DNA of 64,000 bases. It comes from Burkholderia sp. NRF60-BP8. GTDB lineage: Bacteria > Pseudomonadota > Gammaproteobacteria > Burkholderiales > Burkholderiaceae. Position 1 is the stretch's first letter, and each line of letters opens with the position of its first letter. Under the pieces are notes generated by a model that saw only the letters and a list, made by a program, of their open reading frames with translations, made no database searches and had not been told where the DNA came from. The position numbers were made by a program, and so were the translations under genes. Shown here in pieces: positions 8,221 through 19,356 of this stretch. The stretch is from NCBI RefSeq assembly GCF_001522585.2, contig NZ_CP013372.1, positions 2,294,001 to 2,358,000 of the forward strand, read 5' to 3'.

Positions 8221-9465
8221 TTAGTGCGCGACGGCGGCGGCGCCGTGCTCGTCGATCAGGTGGCCCGTGTAGAAGCGGTCGAGCGCGAACGGAGCGTTCA
8301 GCGGATGCGGTTCGTCGCGGGCGATCGTGTGCGCGAACACCCAGCCCGAACCGGGCGTCGCCTTGAAGCCGCCGGTACCCCAGCCGCAGTTGAAATACAG
8401 GCCCTTCACGTCGGTCTTGGTGATGATCGGGCACGCGTCCGGCGACACGTCGACGATGCCGCCCCACTGGCGGTTCATCCGCACGCGCGAGAACACCGGG
8501 AACATCTCGATGATCGCCTGCAGCGTGCTTTCGATGATGTGGAAGCTGCCGCGCTGGCCGAAGCCCGTGTACTGGTCGATACCGGCGCCGATCACGAGGT
8601 CGCCCTTGTCGGACTGGCTGATGTACGCGTGCACCGCGTTGGACATGATCACCGAATTCACCACCGGCTTGATCGGCTCGGACACCAGCGCCTGCAACGG
8701 ATGGCTTTCGATCGGCAGGCGGATGCCGGCCATGTCGGCGAGCGTCGTCGTGTTGCCGGCGGCCACCACCGCGACCTTCTTCGCCTTGATGAACCCCTTC
8801 ACCGTGTCGACGCCGACCACCGCGCCGCCTTCGCGGCGAATGCCCGTCACCTGGCAGTTCTGGATGATGTCGACGCCGGCGCGGTCCGCGCCGCGCGCGA
8901 AGCCCCAGGCCACCGCGTCGTGACGCGCGACGCCCGCACGGCGCTGGATCGATGCGCCGAGCACCGGGTAGCGGCTGTTCAGGTTGATCGTCGGCTCGAT
9001 TTCCTTGATCTGCGCGGGCGTCAGGAATTCGGCGTCGACGCCGTTCAGCCGGTTCGCGTTCACGCGGCGCTCGGTGTCGCGCACGTCCTGCAGCGTATGC
9101 GCCAGGTTCATCACGCCGCGCTGGCTGAACATCACGTTGTAGTTCAGATCCTGCGACAGCCCTTCCCACAGCTTCATCGCCTTCTCGTACAGCGCGGCCG
9201 ATTCGTCCCACAGGTAGTTCGAGCGCACGATCGTCGTGTTGCGCGCGGTGTTGCCGCCGCCGATCCAGCCCTTCTCGAGGATCGCGACGTTCGTGATCCC
9301 GTGCTCCTTCGCGAGGTAGTACGCGGTCGCGAGGCCGTGGCCGCCGCCGCCGACGATCACGACGTCGTATTCCTTCTTCGGCTCCGGGCTCTTCCACTGC
9401 TTCTCCCAGTTCTCGTGATACGAGAGGCCGTTGCGGAACAGGCTGAATATCGAGTAGCGGCTCAT
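8221..9465 (-). CDS. soxB: Sarcosine oxidase subunit beta
   Basis: 414 residues starting [10 protein letters not shown]. The FAD-binding motif [18 protein letters not shown] lies near residue 32, followed by [18 protein letters not shown], which in this family includes residues around the covalently attached flavin. [26 protein letters not shown] and the C-terminal [18 protein letters not shown] complete the DadA-like fold. Beta carries the sarcosine oxidation site of the SoxBDAG complex. It is followed at 25 bp by soxD. Confidence 0.95.
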   Translation of the reverse strand: MSRYSIFSLFRNGLSYHENWEKQWKSPEPKKEYDVVIVGGGGHGLATAYYLAKEHGITNVAILEKGWIGGGNTARNTTIVRSNYLWDESAALYEKAMKLWEGLSQDLNYNVMFSQRGVMNLAHTLQDVRDTERRVNANRLNGVDAEFLTPAQIKEIEPTINLNSRYPVLGASIQRRAGVARHDAVAWGFARGADRAGVDIIQNCQVTGIRREGGAVVGVDTVKGFIKAKKVAVVAAGNTTTLADMAGIRLPIESHPLQALVSEPIKPVVNSVIMSNAVHAYISQSDKGDLVIGAGIDQYTGFGQRGSFHIIESTLQAIIEMFPVFSRVRMNRQWGGIVDVSPDACPIITKTDVKGLYFNCGWGTGGFKATPGSGWVFAHTIARDEPHPLNAPFALDRFYTGHLIDEHGAAAVAH

Positions 9466-9479
9466 GTTTGGATCCTTCG

Positions 9480-10865
<1,386 letters not shown>

Positions 10866-11152
10866 CTGGCTTCCTTTGGGTTGCATGCGTGAAATGTCGT
10901 TGGGCCTCAGTACATCAGGGCGTAAAATCGGCCGATAGAACAAAAACGGCATCGGCGTGGGATAGCGCCGCCAAGCGCCGCGCCGGCCGCCCGGAAAGTG
11001 CGTTTTGGCGATGGTTCGCGACGAAAAACCACAAGTCCGGCCGCGGCCGATCGGCGACGCTGGCTGCATCCGTGCCGCCCTCCGGCAGCCGTAGCCCGCA
11101 AACAGAGTGAAACGAGTGAGACCGCCTTCCCGGCGTGACGAGATTGGCCGCG

Positions 11153-12226
11153 ATGATCCCCGACGTACCCGCTTCCCCCCTCGCAGAACCCGCGCCGCGG
11201 CGCCTCCGCTTCGGCATCGTGCTGCTGCCGAACTTCACGCTGACGGCCTTCTCGGGCTTCGTCGACATGCTGCGGCTGTCGGCCGACGACGGCGACTACA
11301 GCAAGCCCGTGCGCTGCGCATGGAGCGTGATCGGCGAGACGCTCGCGCCGGTGCGCGCGAGCTGCGGGATCCAGATCACGCCGTGGGAGACGTTCGACGC
11401 GGCCGAGCCGTTCGACTACGTGGTGGTGGTCGGCGGGCTGCTGCATTCGGGGCCGCAGGCCGGCCCTGAAACGCTCGACTTCATCCGCCGCGCGGCGACG
11501 GGCGGCGCGACGGTCGTCGGCATCTGCACCGGCGTGTTCACGCTGATGCGCGCCGGCGTGCTCGACGGCTATCGCACCTGCGTGAGCTGGTTCCATTACT
11601 GGGATTTCATCGAGCGCTTTCCGTCCGCCGATCCCGACCTGCTGATCGCCGACCGGCTGTTCGTGATCGACCGGCGCCGGATCACGTGCTCGGGCGGCCG
11701 CGCGTCGATCGACGTCGCCGCCGCGATCCTGCTGCGCCATTTCGATCACGCGACCGTGCAGAAGGCGCTGCGCATCCTGCTCGTCGGCGAGATGCAGAAA
11801 GGCAACGCGCCGCAGCCGCATCCGCCGGGCCTCGAACCGGCGACGCATCCGAAGGTCAAGCGCGCGATTCTTCTGATGGAACAGCACGTCGGGCGCGCGC
11901 TGCCGCTCGAGGAACTCGCGTGCAAGCTCGACCTGTCGACGCGGCAGCTCGAGCGGCTCTTCAAGGCCGAGACCGGCAAGAGTCCGCAGGCCTTCGCGAA
12001 ACAGGTGCGACTGCGCACGGCCGCGTGGCTGCTGACGAGCTCGGACCGCACGGTCGCCGATATCGCGTCGAGTTGCGGATTCGCCGATGCGTCGCACCTC
12101 GGGCGCGAATTCCGCAAGCAGTTCGGCGTGCCGCCGGCGACGTATCGCGAGCGCGGCGGGGACGTGGCCGAAGTCGATGCGACGCCCGATGCGTCGGTCG
12201 ACGCCGTCGAGGACATCGCGGACTGA
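11153..12226 (+). CDS. GlxA/AraC-family regulator, probable regulator of the sarcosine operon
   Basis: 357 residues from the ATG at 11153; a GTG 18 bp earlier is an alternative, and neither has a strong ribosome site. Domain 1 (residues 20-200) is DJ-1/PfpI-like ([19 protein letters not shown], then [20 protein letters not shown]). Domain 2 is an AraC-type double helix-turn-helix ([20 protein letters not shown], then [20 protein letters not shown]). Regulators of this build control betaine, dimethylglycine and sarcosine catabolism in pseudomonads (GbdR, SouR). It is divergent from sdaA-soxBDAG across about 290 bp, so a SouR-like role is likely. Confidence 0.85.
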   Translation: MIPDVPASPLAEPAPRRLRFGIVLLPNFTLTAFSGFVDMLRLSADDGDYSKPVRCAWSVIGETLAPVRASCGIQITPWETFDAAEPFDYVVVVGGLLHSGPQAGPETLDFIRRAATGGATVVGICTGVFTLMRAGVLDGYRTCVSWFHYWDFIERFPSADPDLLIADRLFVIDRRRITCSGGRASIDVAAAILLRHFDHATVQKALRILLVGEMQKGNAPQPHPPGLEPATHPKVKRAILLMEQHVGRALPLEELACKLDLSTRQLERLFKAETGKSPQAFAKQVRLRTAAWLLTSSDRTVADIASSCGFADASHLGREFRKQFGVPPATYRERGGDVAEVDATPDASVDAVEDIAD

Positions 12227-12381
12227 CGACTCCGGGGCGCCGGCCCCCTTCCTTGAGCGACTGATTGCAGAACCGACGCGTTCGCATCGCTTTCCGCGTT
12301 TTTGGAACCGGTTTCAGTCAATTTAGCCGACGTTGCCCGCTGTAAAACGAGGGTTATCCCGGATACTGATGCGCGCTCAAA

Positions 12382-12410
12382 TTTGTATGATGACCACATC
12401 ACCTTACAAA
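12382..12410 (+). promoter_or_regulatory. Probable -10 box and GntR operator
   Basis: An imperfect inverted repeat reads TTTGTA, TGATG, ACCA, CATCA, CCT, TACAAA. The inner TGATG/CATCA arms and outer TTTGTA/TACAAA arms suit a dimeric FadR/FCD regulator. TATGAT at 12386-12391 is a good -10 box inside the site, so binding would block transcription. The site ends 10 bp before the regulator's ATG. No clear -35 was found. Confidence 0.5.
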
Positions 12411-12420
12411 CCTGAGCATC

Positions 12421-13125
12421 ATGTTCGAGAAAATTCCGGCTCGCGCGATGAGCGACCATGTCGCGCAGCAACTGCTCAAGCAGATCGAAGTGGGCAGTTT
12501 CTCGGCCACCGGCAAGCTGCCGACCGAAGCCGTGCTCGCGCAGGAATTCGGCGTGAGCCGCACCGTGATCCGCGAGGCGATCTCGCGGCTGAAGAACGAA
12601 GGCGTGGTCGAGCCGCGCCAGGGCAGCGGCGTGTTCGTGAACCAGCACGGCGCGATCCGGCCGCTGCGCATCGACTACGCGGAAGCCGTCGAGGCGAGCT
12701 CGCTGCCGCACCTGCTCGCGGTGCGTCGCGCGATCGAGGCCGAAGTCGCGGCCGAAGCCGCGCTGCACCACACCGACGACGACATGGCCGACATCGACGA
12801 CGCGCTGCGCAAGATCGACGCAGCGGTGGCCGAAGGGCGCGACGGCGTCGCGGAAGACGTCGCGTTCCACCGCACGATCGCGGCCGTCACCGGCAACCCG
12901 TATTTCCTGAAGACGCTGCAATTCCTGAACCAGTACCTCGAAGCCGGCGTGAAGGTCACGCGAGGCAACGAAGCGACGCGCGACGATTTCTCGCGGCAGG
13001 TGCGCGACGAGCACGCGGCGATCGCCGACGCGATCCGCGCGCGCGACCCGATGGCCGCCCGCAACGCGGCGCGCACGCACATGTACAACGCCGCTCGCCG
13101 CCTCGCGGAAGCCGGCATCTGCTGA
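12421..13125 (+). CDS. GntR/FadR-subfamily regulator (FCD domain) of the threonate/erythronate operon
   Basis: 234 residues: a winged helix-turn-helix at 10-75 (LPTEAVLAQEFGVSRTVIRE, AISRLKNEGVVEPRQGSGVF), then an all-helical FCD ligand domain. The metal/ligand residues expected in FCD domains are visible as ...DVAFHRTIAAVTGNPYF and the C-terminal DEHAAIADAIRARDP and ARTHMYNAA. It leads the ltnD-otnK-otnC operon with 58 bp to ltnD, so it is probably an autoregulated repressor released by a tetronate intermediate. The effector is an inference. Confidence 0.9.
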   Translation: MFEKIPARAMSDHVAQQLLKQIEVGSFSATGKLPTEAVLAQEFGVSRTVIREAISRLKNEGVVEPRQGSGVFVNQHGAIRPLRIDYAEAVEASSLPHLLAVRRAIEAEVAAEAALHHTDDDMADIDDALRKIDAAVAEGRDGVAEDVAFHRTIAAVTGNPYFLKTLQFLNQYLEAGVKVTRGNEATRDDFSRQVRDEHAAIADAIRARDPMAARNAARTHMYNAARRLAEAGIC

Positions 13126-13183
13126 AGCCGGCGGCGCCCGCCGCCGCTGTCCGGAACCTCTCCCGAATCGATCAAGGTTGACC

Positions 13184-14074
13184 ATGTCAAGAAATGTTGG
13201 AGTCATCGGCCTCGGCGCGATGGGCCTCGGCGTCGCACGCTCGCTGCTGCGCGCCGGCCTGCGCGTCCATGCATGCGACGTGCGCGACACCGTGCTGCAG
13301 GCCTTCGCCGCCGAAGGCGGCATCGCGTGCGCGACGCCGGCCGAACTCGGTGCGCAGTGCGACGTCGTCGTCACGCTCGTCGTCAATGCCGCGCAGACGG
13401 AAACGGTGCTGTTCGGCGAACACGGTGCGGTCGCGGCGATGAAGCCCGGCGGCGTCGTGATCGCGAGCGCGACCGTCGCGCCCGAATTCGCGGTCGCGCT
13501 CGGCGCGCGCATCGAGGCGGCCGGCCTGCAGATGCTCGACGCGCCGGTGTCGGGCGGCGCCGCGCGCGCGGCCGCCGGCGAGATGACGATGATGACGTCC
13601 GGCCCGGCCGCCGCGTATGCGGGCTGCGAGGACGTGCTCGCGGCGATCGCCGGCAAGGTGTACCGCCTCGGCGACGCGCACGGCATCGGCTCGAAAGTGA
13701 AGATCATCAATCAATTGCTGGCCGGCGTGCATATCGCGGCGGCGGCCGAAGCGATGGCGCTCGGCCTGCGCGAAGGCGTCGATGCCGACGCGCTGTACGA
13801 CGTGATCACGCACAGCGCCGGCAATTCGTGGATGTTCGAGAACCGCGTGCCGCACATCCTGAACGGCGACTACACGCCGCTGTCGGCCGTCGACATCTTC
13901 GTGAAGGATCTCGGCCTCGTGCTCGATACCGCGCGCCGCAGCAAATTCCCGCTGCCGCTGTCGGCCACCGCGCACCAGATGTTCATGAGCGCGTCGAGCG
14001 CCGGCCACGGCGGCGAGGACGATTCCGCCGTGATCAAGACTTTCCCCGGCATCACGCTGCCGCCCGCCCGCTGA
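13184..14074 (+). CDS. ltnD: L-threonate dehydrogenase
   Basis: 296 residues from the ATG preceded by AAGG; a TTG two codons earlier is possible. It is a beta-hydroxyacid dehydrogenase: an N-terminal NAD motif VIGLGAMGLGVARSLL, the substrate-binding LDAPVSGGAARAAAGEMTMM and the catalytic lysine region KIINQLLAGVHIAAAAEAM. LtnD oxidises L-threonate to 2-oxo-tetronate. The assignment rests on the next genes, otnK, otnC and otnI, which form the known pathway; alone it could be read as a generic 3-hydroxyisobutyrate dehydrogenase-like enzyme. Confidence 0.9.
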   Translation: MSRNVGVIGLGAMGLGVARSLLRAGLRVHACDVRDTVLQAFAAEGGIACATPAELGAQCDVVVTLVVNAAQTETVLFGEHGAVAAMKPGGVVIASATVAPEFAVALGARIEAAGLQMLDAPVSGGAARAAAGEMTMMTSGPAAAYAGCEDVLAAIAGKVYRLGDAHGIGSKVKIINQLLAGVHIAAAAEAMALGLREGVDADALYDVITHSAGNSWMFENRVPHILNGDYTPLSAVDIFVKDLGLVLDTARRSKFPLPLSATAHQMFMSASSAGHGGEDDSAVIKTFPGITLPPAR

Positions 14075-14093
14075 TTCGAACGACGTTCCCGCC

Positions 14094-15395
14094 ATGACCG
14101 CTTCCGCTTCCCGTCCCCTGCTCGGCTGCATCGCCGACGATTTCACCGGCGCGACCGATCTCGCGGACATGCTCGTCAAGAGCGGCATGCGCACCGTACA
14201 GACGATCGGCGTGCCCGCCGACGGCGCGGCTGCCGACACGATCGTCGACGCCGACGCGATCGTCGTCGCGCTGAAGTCGCGCACGATTCCCGCCGCCGAC
14301 GCCGTCGCGCAATCCCTCGCCGCGTACGAATGGTTGCGCGCGCAAGGATGCCGCCAGTTCTTCTTCAAGTACTGCTCGACGTTCGATTCGACCGCCGCTG
14401 GCAACATCGGGCCGGTGGCCGACGCGCTGCTCGATGCGGCCGGCGGCGACTTCACGATCGCGTGCCCGGCGTTCCCCGAGAACGGCCGCACGATCTATCG
14501 CGGCCACCTGTTCGTCGGCGACGTGCTGCTGAACGAATCGGGGATGGAGCATCATCCGCTCACGCCGATGAAGGATGCGAACCTCGTACGCGTGCTGCAG
14601 CAGCAGACGAAGTCGCCGGTCGGCCTGATCCGCTACGACACGATCGCGCTCGGCGCGGCCGCCGTGCGCGCGCGGATCGACCAGCTGCGTGCGGAAGGGG
14701 TGCGTTTCGCGATCGCCGACGCGCTGTCGGACCGCGACCTCTACGTCCTCGGCGAAGCGTGCGCGGGCCTGCCGCTCGTCACCGGCGGCTCGGGCATCGC
14801 GCTCGGCCTGCCCGCGAATTTCCGCCGCGCGGAGCAACTGCCCGAGCGCGACAACGCGGCGTCGCTGCCGCGCATCGACGGCCTGTCGGCCGTGCTCGCC
14901 GGCAGCGCGTCGAAGGCGACCAACGCACAGGTCGCCGCGTGGCGCGCGACGCGACCGGCCTTCCGCATCGATCCGCTCGCGGCCTCGCGCGGCGAGCCGG
15001 TCGTCGAGCAGGCGCTCGCGTTTGCGCGCTCGCACCTGCCGCACCCCGTGCTGATTTATGCAACGGCCACGCCCGACGAAGTAAAAGCCGTGCAGCAAGC
15101 GCTCGGCGTCGATGCGGCCGGCCATCTCGTCGAAAGCACGCTCGCGGCGATTGCCCGCGGGCTGCGCGAACTCGGCGTGCGCAAGTTCGTCGTCGCCGGC
15201 GGCGAGACGTCCGGCGCGGTCGTGCAGGCGCTCGACGTGAAGTCGCTGCAGATCGGCGCGCAAATCGACCCGGGCGTGCCGGCCACGGCCACCATCGACG
15301 CGCAGCCGCTCGGCCTCGCGCTGAAATCCGGCAACTTCGGCACGACGGACTTTTTCGACAAGGCGCTGCGCGCGCTGGACGGAGCCGCACGATGA
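14094..15395 (+). CDS. otnK: 3-oxo-tetronate kinase
   Basis: 433 residues of the four-carbon acid sugar kinase family (DUF1537). The N-terminal LLGCIADDFTGATDLADMLV motif is diagnostic. KYCSTFDSTAAGNIGPVADA, CPAFPENGRTIYRGHLFVG and the C-terminal nucleotide-binding VAGGETSGAVVQAL follow. OtnK phosphorylates 3-oxo-tetronate at C4. The stop overlaps the otnC start in ATGA, showing translational coupling with the enzyme for the next step. Confidence 0.94.
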   Translation: MTASASRPLLGCIADDFTGATDLADMLVKSGMRTVQTIGVPADGAAADTIVDADAIVVALKSRTIPAADAVAQSLAAYEWLRAQGCRQFFFKYCSTFDSTAAGNIGPVADALLDAAGGDFTIACPAFPENGRTIYRGHLFVGDVLLNESGMEHHPLTPMKDANLVRVLQQQTKSPVGLIRYDTIALGAAAVRARIDQLRAEGVRFAIADALSDRDLYVLGEACAGLPLVTGGSGIALGLPANFRRAEQLPERDNAASLPRIDGLSAVLAGSASKATNAQVAAWRATRPAFRIDPLAASRGEPVVEQALAFARSHLPHPVLIYATATPDEVKAVQQALGVDAAGHLVESTLAAIARGLRELGVRKFVVAGGETSGAVVQALDVKSLQIGAQIDPGVPATATIDAQPLGLALKSGNFGTTDFFDKALRALDGAAR

Positions 15396-16030
15396 GCGAC
15401 GAAGCGAAACTGCGCGAAGAGATCTGCGTGGTCGGCGCGAGCCTGTATGCGCGCGGCCATGCGGTCGGCAGCGCCGGCAACATCAGCGCGCGTCTCGCGG
15501 ACGGCTGGCTGATCACGCCGACCGACGCGTGCCTCGGCCGGCTCGACCCGAACGACATCGCGAAGGTCGGCGCCGACGGCCGGCCCGTATCGGGCGGCAA
15601 GCCGTCGAAGACGCTCGCGCTGCATCGCGGCATCTACGCGCGCAACGCAGACGCGCATGGTGTCGTCCACACGCATTCGACGCATCTCGTCGCGTTGACG
15701 CTCGCGGGCGTGTGGCGCGACACCGACGTGCTGCCGCCGATCACGCCGTACTACGTGATGAAGGTCGGCCACATCCCGCTGATCCGTTACCGCCGCCCTG
15801 GCGACCCCGCCGTCGCGGCCGAAGTCGCGGCGCTGGCCGACCAGGTGCGCGGCGTGCTGCTCGATCGCCTCGGCCCCGTGATGTGGGGGCCGTCGGTGTC
15901 GCATGCGTCGTACGCGCTCGAGGAGCTCGAGGAAACGGCGCGGCTGTGGCTGATGACGCAGCCGAAGCCGGAACCGCTGTCCGACGCCGCGCTCGACGAA
16001 TTGCGCCGCACCTTCGACGCGCGCTGGTGA
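15392..16030 (+). CDS. otnC: 3-oxo-tetronate 4-phosphate decarboxylase
   Basis: 212 residues of the class II aldolase/adducin fold. The N-terminal GNISARLADGWLITPTDACL motif and the metal-binding VVHTHSTHLVAL histidines are intact, with a late histidine in WGPSVSHASYALEELEETA. OtnC decarboxylates 3-oxo-tetronate 4-phosphate to dihydroxyacetone phosphate and CO2. The start ATG overlaps the otnK stop. Fuculose-phosphate aldolase-like annotations would be the alternative, but the neighbours settle it. Confidence 0.93.
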   Translation: MSDEAKLREEICVVGASLYARGHAVGSAGNISARLADGWLITPTDACLGRLDPNDIAKVGADGRPVSGGKPSKTLALHRGIYARNADAHGVVHTHSTHLVALTLAGVWRDTDVLPPITPYYVMKVGHIPLIRYRRPGDPAVAAEVAALADQVRGVLLDRLGPVMWGPSVSHASYALEELEETARLWLMTQPKPEPLSDAALDELRRTFDARW

Positions 16031-16151
16031 CGCGCCGCGCACCCGATATCGATTCACCTGCCCGCAGTGTGCGCGGGCCCTTCCGTCAGCACACGCATAC
16101 GAACCGGCAGCCTACGCGCCGCCGGCACACGACGTCCTTGGAGACACGACG

Positions 16152-17477
16152 ATGACTGCTCTCGACGCGGCCGCAAGCCGCTCGCCCGCCGCGGCCGCCC
16201 AGTCGGGCGAACTCGACCGCACCTACAGGAAAGTGTTCTGGCGCATCGTGCCGTTCCTGATGCTCTGCTACGTGGTCGCGTATCTCGACCGCGTGAACGT
16301 CGGCTTTGCCAAGCTGCAGATGTCGCAGGATCTCGCGTTCAGCGAAACCGTGTTCGGGCTCGGCGCGGGGATTTTCTTCCTGGGCTACTTTCTGTTCGAA
16401 CTGCCGAGCAACCTGCTGATGCACCGCCTCGGCGCGCGCATCTGGATCGCGCGGATCATGATCACGTGGGGCGTGCTGTCCGCGCTGTTCGCGTTCGTGA
16501 AGACGCCGACGCAGTTCTACGTGCTGCGCTTCCTGCTCGGCCTCGCGGAAGCCGGCTTCTATCCGGGCGTGATCCTGTACCTCACGTACTGGTTCCCGTC
16601 CCATCGCCGCGCGAAGATCATCGCGGTGTTCATGTCGGCGATTCCGGTGTCGGGCATTTTCGGCAACCCGCTGTCGGGCTGGATCATGGAGCGCTTCCAC
16701 GGCGGCTCGGGCTTCCACGGCTGGCAATGGATGTTCATGATCGAAGCCGTGCCGGCCGTGCTCGTCGGCATCGCGACGATCCTGTATCTCGACAACGGCA
16801 TCCGCGGCGCGAAGTGGCTCGACGAGCGCGAGAAGCAGCTGCTCGAAGACGAAATCGCCGCGCAGCCGCAGGAACGGCAGAAGCACGGCCATTCGCTGAA
16901 GGCCGTGTTCTCGGACCCGCGCATGTGGTGGATGTCGCTGATCTACTTCGCGTTCGTCACCGGCCAGTACGGGCTCACCTTCTGGATGCCGACGCTCGTG
17001 AAATCGACCGGTATCACCGATACGCTGCAGATCGGCCTGCTGTCGGCGATTCCGTTCGTCGTCGCGATCGTCGTGATGAACCTGTTCGGCCACAGCGCGG
17101 ACAAGCGCCGCGAACGCCGCTGGCACCTGATCGTGCCGGCGCTGATGGGCGCGCTCGGGTTTGCGGTCGCCGCGTCGTACTCGCACAATACGGCCGTGTC
17201 GATCGTGTTCCTGTCGCTCGCGGCAGGCGGCGTGCTGACCTGCGCCCCGCTGTTCTGGTCGCTGCCGACCGCGTTCCTCGCAGGCTCCGCGGCCGCGGCC
17301 GGGATCGCGATCATCAACTCGGTCGGCAACCTCGCCGGTTTCGCGAGCCCGTACGTGATCGGCTACCTGAAGGACGTCACGCACAGCACGTCGTCCGGCA
17401 TGTACGTGCTGGCCGCGATGCTCGTGATCGGCGCGATCGCCGTGTGGCTCACGCCCGCGAAACTCGTGAACCGCTGA
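16152..17477 (+). CDS. MFS transporter, ACS-type, probable tetronate uptake
   Basis: 441 residues with twelve predicted membrane segments of the anion:cation symporter type. Hallmarks are IVPFLMLCYVVAYLDRVNVG near residue 35, the AGIFFLGYFLFELPSNLLMH segment and RFLLGLAEAGFYPGVILYLT. A cytoplasmic loop with DEREKQLLEDEIAAQ separates the two halves. Relatives carry glucarate, phthalate and other organic acids by proton symport. Its place between otnC and otnI suggests uptake of L-threonate and/or D-erythronate. Confidence 0.9.
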   Translation: MTALDAAASRSPAAAAQSGELDRTYRKVFWRIVPFLMLCYVVAYLDRVNVGFAKLQMSQDLAFSETVFGLGAGIFFLGYFLFELPSNLLMHRLGARIWIARIMITWGVLSALFAFVKTPTQFYVLRFLLGLAEAGFYPGVILYLTYWFPSHRRAKIIAVFMSAIPVSGIFGNPLSGWIMERFHGGSGFHGWQWMFMIEAVPAVLVGIATILYLDNGIRGAKWLDEREKQLLEDEIAAQPQERQKHGHSLKAVFSDPRMWWMSLIYFAFVTGQYGLTFWMPTLVKSTGITDTLQIGLLSAIPFVVAIVVMNLFGHSADKRRERRWHLIVPALMGALGFAVAASYSHNTAVSIVFLSLAAGGVLTCAPLFWSLPTAFLAGSAAAAGIAIINSVGNLAGFASPYVIGYLKDVTHSTSSGMYVLAAMLVIGAIAVWLTPAKLVNR

Positions 17478-17505
17478 TCCGTCGTCGGCCGATTCGTCAT
17501 TCGAC

Positions 17506-17526
17506 GCGGGGCGCACGGCGCCCCGC
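17506..17526 (+). other. Intra-operon stem-loop before otnI
   Basis: A perfect 9-bp inverted repeat, GCGGGGCGC/GCGCCCCGC, with a 3-base loop lies in the 75 bp between the transporter and otnI. No T-run follows, so it is not a classical terminator. It may stabilise the upstream mRNA or cause partial termination. Confidence 0.45.
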
Positions 17527-17552
17527 CCCATTCATTCACAGGACCCGCCGTC

Positions 17553-18329
17553 ATGCCACGCTTCGCCGCCAACCTCTCGATGATGTACACCGAGCATGCG
17601 TTTCTCGAACGCTTCGCCGCTGCCGCCCACGACGGCTTCAAGGCCGTCGAGTACCTGTTCCCGTACGACTTCGCCGCCGAGGACATCCGCGCGCGTCTCG
17701 ACGCGCACGGCCTCGAACAGGCGCTGTTCAACGCGCCGCCGGGCGACTGGGCCGCGGGCGAACGCGGCATCGCGTCGCTGCCGGGCCGCGAGGACGAGTT
17801 CCGCCGCGGCATCGACCGGGCGCTCGACTATGCACGCACGATCGGCAACAAGAAGCTGCACGTGATGGCCGGCATGGTGCCGCCGGGCGCCGATCGCGCG
17901 CGCCGTCGCGACACCTATCTGTCGAACCTGCGGCATGCGGCGCAAGCGGGCGCCGCGCACGGCATCACGATCCTGATCGAGCCGATCAACCCGCGCGACA
18001 TGCCCGGCTATTTCCTGAATCGCCAGGACGACGCGCAGGCGATCTGCGCGGAAGTCGGCGCGCCGAACCTGAAGGTGCAGTTCGACTGCTATCACTGCCA
18101 GATCGTCGAAGGCGATCTCGCGGTGAAACTCGAGCGCGATTTCGCGGGCATCGGCCATATCCAGATCGCGGGCGTGCCGGAACGCCACGAGCCGGACGTC
18201 GGCGAACTCAACTACCCGTACCTGTTCGCGCTGATCGACGCGCTCGGCTACGACGGCTGGATCGGCTGCGAATATCGGCCGAAGGCCGGCACGTCCGAAG
18301 GCCTCGGCTGGCTCAGGCCGTACCTGTGA
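17553..18329 (+). CDS. otnI: 2-oxo-tetronate isomerase
   Basis: 258 residues of the hydroxypyruvate isomerase-like TIM-barrel family. Features seen are [20 protein letters not shown], the [15 protein letters not shown] segment with the catalytic glutamate, [15 protein letters not shown] and the C-terminal [19 protein letters not shown] with the second glutamate. OtnI isomerises 2-oxo-tetronate to 3-oxo-tetronate, linking the LtnD and DenD products to OtnK. In another setting it would be called hydroxypyruvate isomerase (Hyi). Confidence 0.92.
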   Translation: MPRFAANLSMMYTEHAFLERFAAAAHDGFKAVEYLFPYDFAAEDIRARLDAHGLEQALFNAPPGDWAAGERGIASLPGREDEFRRGIDRALDYARTIGNKKLHVMAGMVPPGADRARRRDTYLSNLRHAAQAGAAHGITILIEPINPRDMPGYFLNRQDDAQAICAEVGAPNLKVQFDCYHCQIVEGDLAVKLERDFAGIGHIQIAGVPERHEPDVGELNYPYLFALIDALGYDGWIGCEYRPKAGTSEGLGWLRPYL

Positions 18330-18358
18330 TTCCCGTATTCCCCGAAAGGATGAAGAAC

Positions 18359-19330
18359 ATGAAAGTACTGATCACCGGCGGCGCCGGCTTTCTCGGCCAG
18401 CGTCTCGCGCGCAAGCTGCTCGAGCGCGGCGAACTGACCGGCCCCGACGGCCGTGTCGAGACAATCGACGAGCTGGTGCTGCTCGACGTCGTCCAGGGCA
18501 GCGATTTCGGCGACGCGCGCGTGACGTCGATCGTCGGCGACATCGCCGATCGCGCGGTGCTCGAACGCGCGATCGACACGCGCACGGGCGCGATCTTCCA
18601 CCTCGCGGCGATCGTCAGCGGGCAAGCCGAAGCCGATTTCGATCTCGGCATGCGGATCAACCTCGACGCATCGCGCACGCTGCTCGAGGTGTGTCGCGCG
18701 CGCGGCCACCGGCCGCGGGTGGTGTTCACGAGCTCCGTCGCGGTGTACGGCGGCGCGCTGCCCGACGTCGTGCAGGACGACACCGCGCTGAACCCGCAAT
18801 CGTCATACGGCGCCGAGAAGGCGATCGCCGAACTGCTGCTGTGCGACTACGCGCGCCGCGGCTTCGTCGACGGCCGCGTGCTGCGGCTGCCGACCATCAG
18901 CGTGCGGCCCGGCCGCCCGAACGCGGCCGCGTCGTCGTTCGCGAGCGGCATCATCCGCGAGCCGCTGAACGGCGAGGAAAGCGTATGCCCGGTGCCCGGC
19001 TCGACGCGGCTGTGGCTGCTGTCGCCGCGCGGCGCGATCGACGCGCTCGTCGCCGGTTGCGAGATCGATGCCGCGAAGCTCGGCAACAAGCGCGTGATCA
19101 ATCTGCCGGGGCTGTCGGTGTCGGTCGACGAGATGATCGCGGCGCTGCGCGAAGTCGCGGGCGACGCGGTCGTCAAGCTGATCCGCCATGTGCCCGACGA
19201 ACGCGTCGAGAAGATCGTCGGCAGTTGGCCGGGCCGCTGGGATACGTCGCGTGCGGAAGCGCTCGGGCTGAAAGGCGACACGTCGTTCGCGGACGTGATC
19301 CGCAGCCATCTCGCCGACGAGCGGCGCTGA
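18359..19330 (+). CDS. denD: D-erythronate dehydrogenase
   Basis: 323 residues from the second ATG, which sits nine bases after GAAAGG; an ATG nine bases upstream is too close to that site. It is an extended short-chain dehydrogenase: the Rossmann motif ITGGAGFLGQRLARKLL, IFHLAAIVSG, the serine in VFTSSVAVYGG and the catalytic YGAEKAIAE. DenD oxidises D-erythronate to 2-oxo-tetronate. Having both ltnD and denD means the operon can serve both four-carbon acid sugars. It ends 26 bp before the convergent hpnL. Confidence 0.92.
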   Translation: MKVLITGGAGFLGQRLARKLLERGELTGPDGRVETIDELVLLDVVQGSDFGDARVTSIVGDIADRAVLERAIDTRTGAIFHLAAIVSGQAEADFDLGMRINLDASRTLLEVCRARGHRPRVVFTSSVAVYGGALPDVVQDDTALNPQSSYGAEKAIAELLLCDYARRGFVDGRVLRLPTISVRPGRPNAAASSFASGIIREPLNGEESVCPVPGSTRLWLLSPRGAIDALVAGCEIDAAKLGNKRVINLPGLSVSVDEMIAALREVAGDAVVKLIRHVPDERVEKIVGSWPGRWDTSRAEALGLKGDTSFADVIRSHLADERR

Positions 19331-19356
19331 ATCCGGCTGCGTCGCGCCGGGCCGCG

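Noticed and set aside
16067..19330. 1,087-codon frame that would fuse otnI-region sequence to denD
   Set aside because: Only the last 323 codons match a family (DenD). The rest reads the transporter and otnI genes out of frame.
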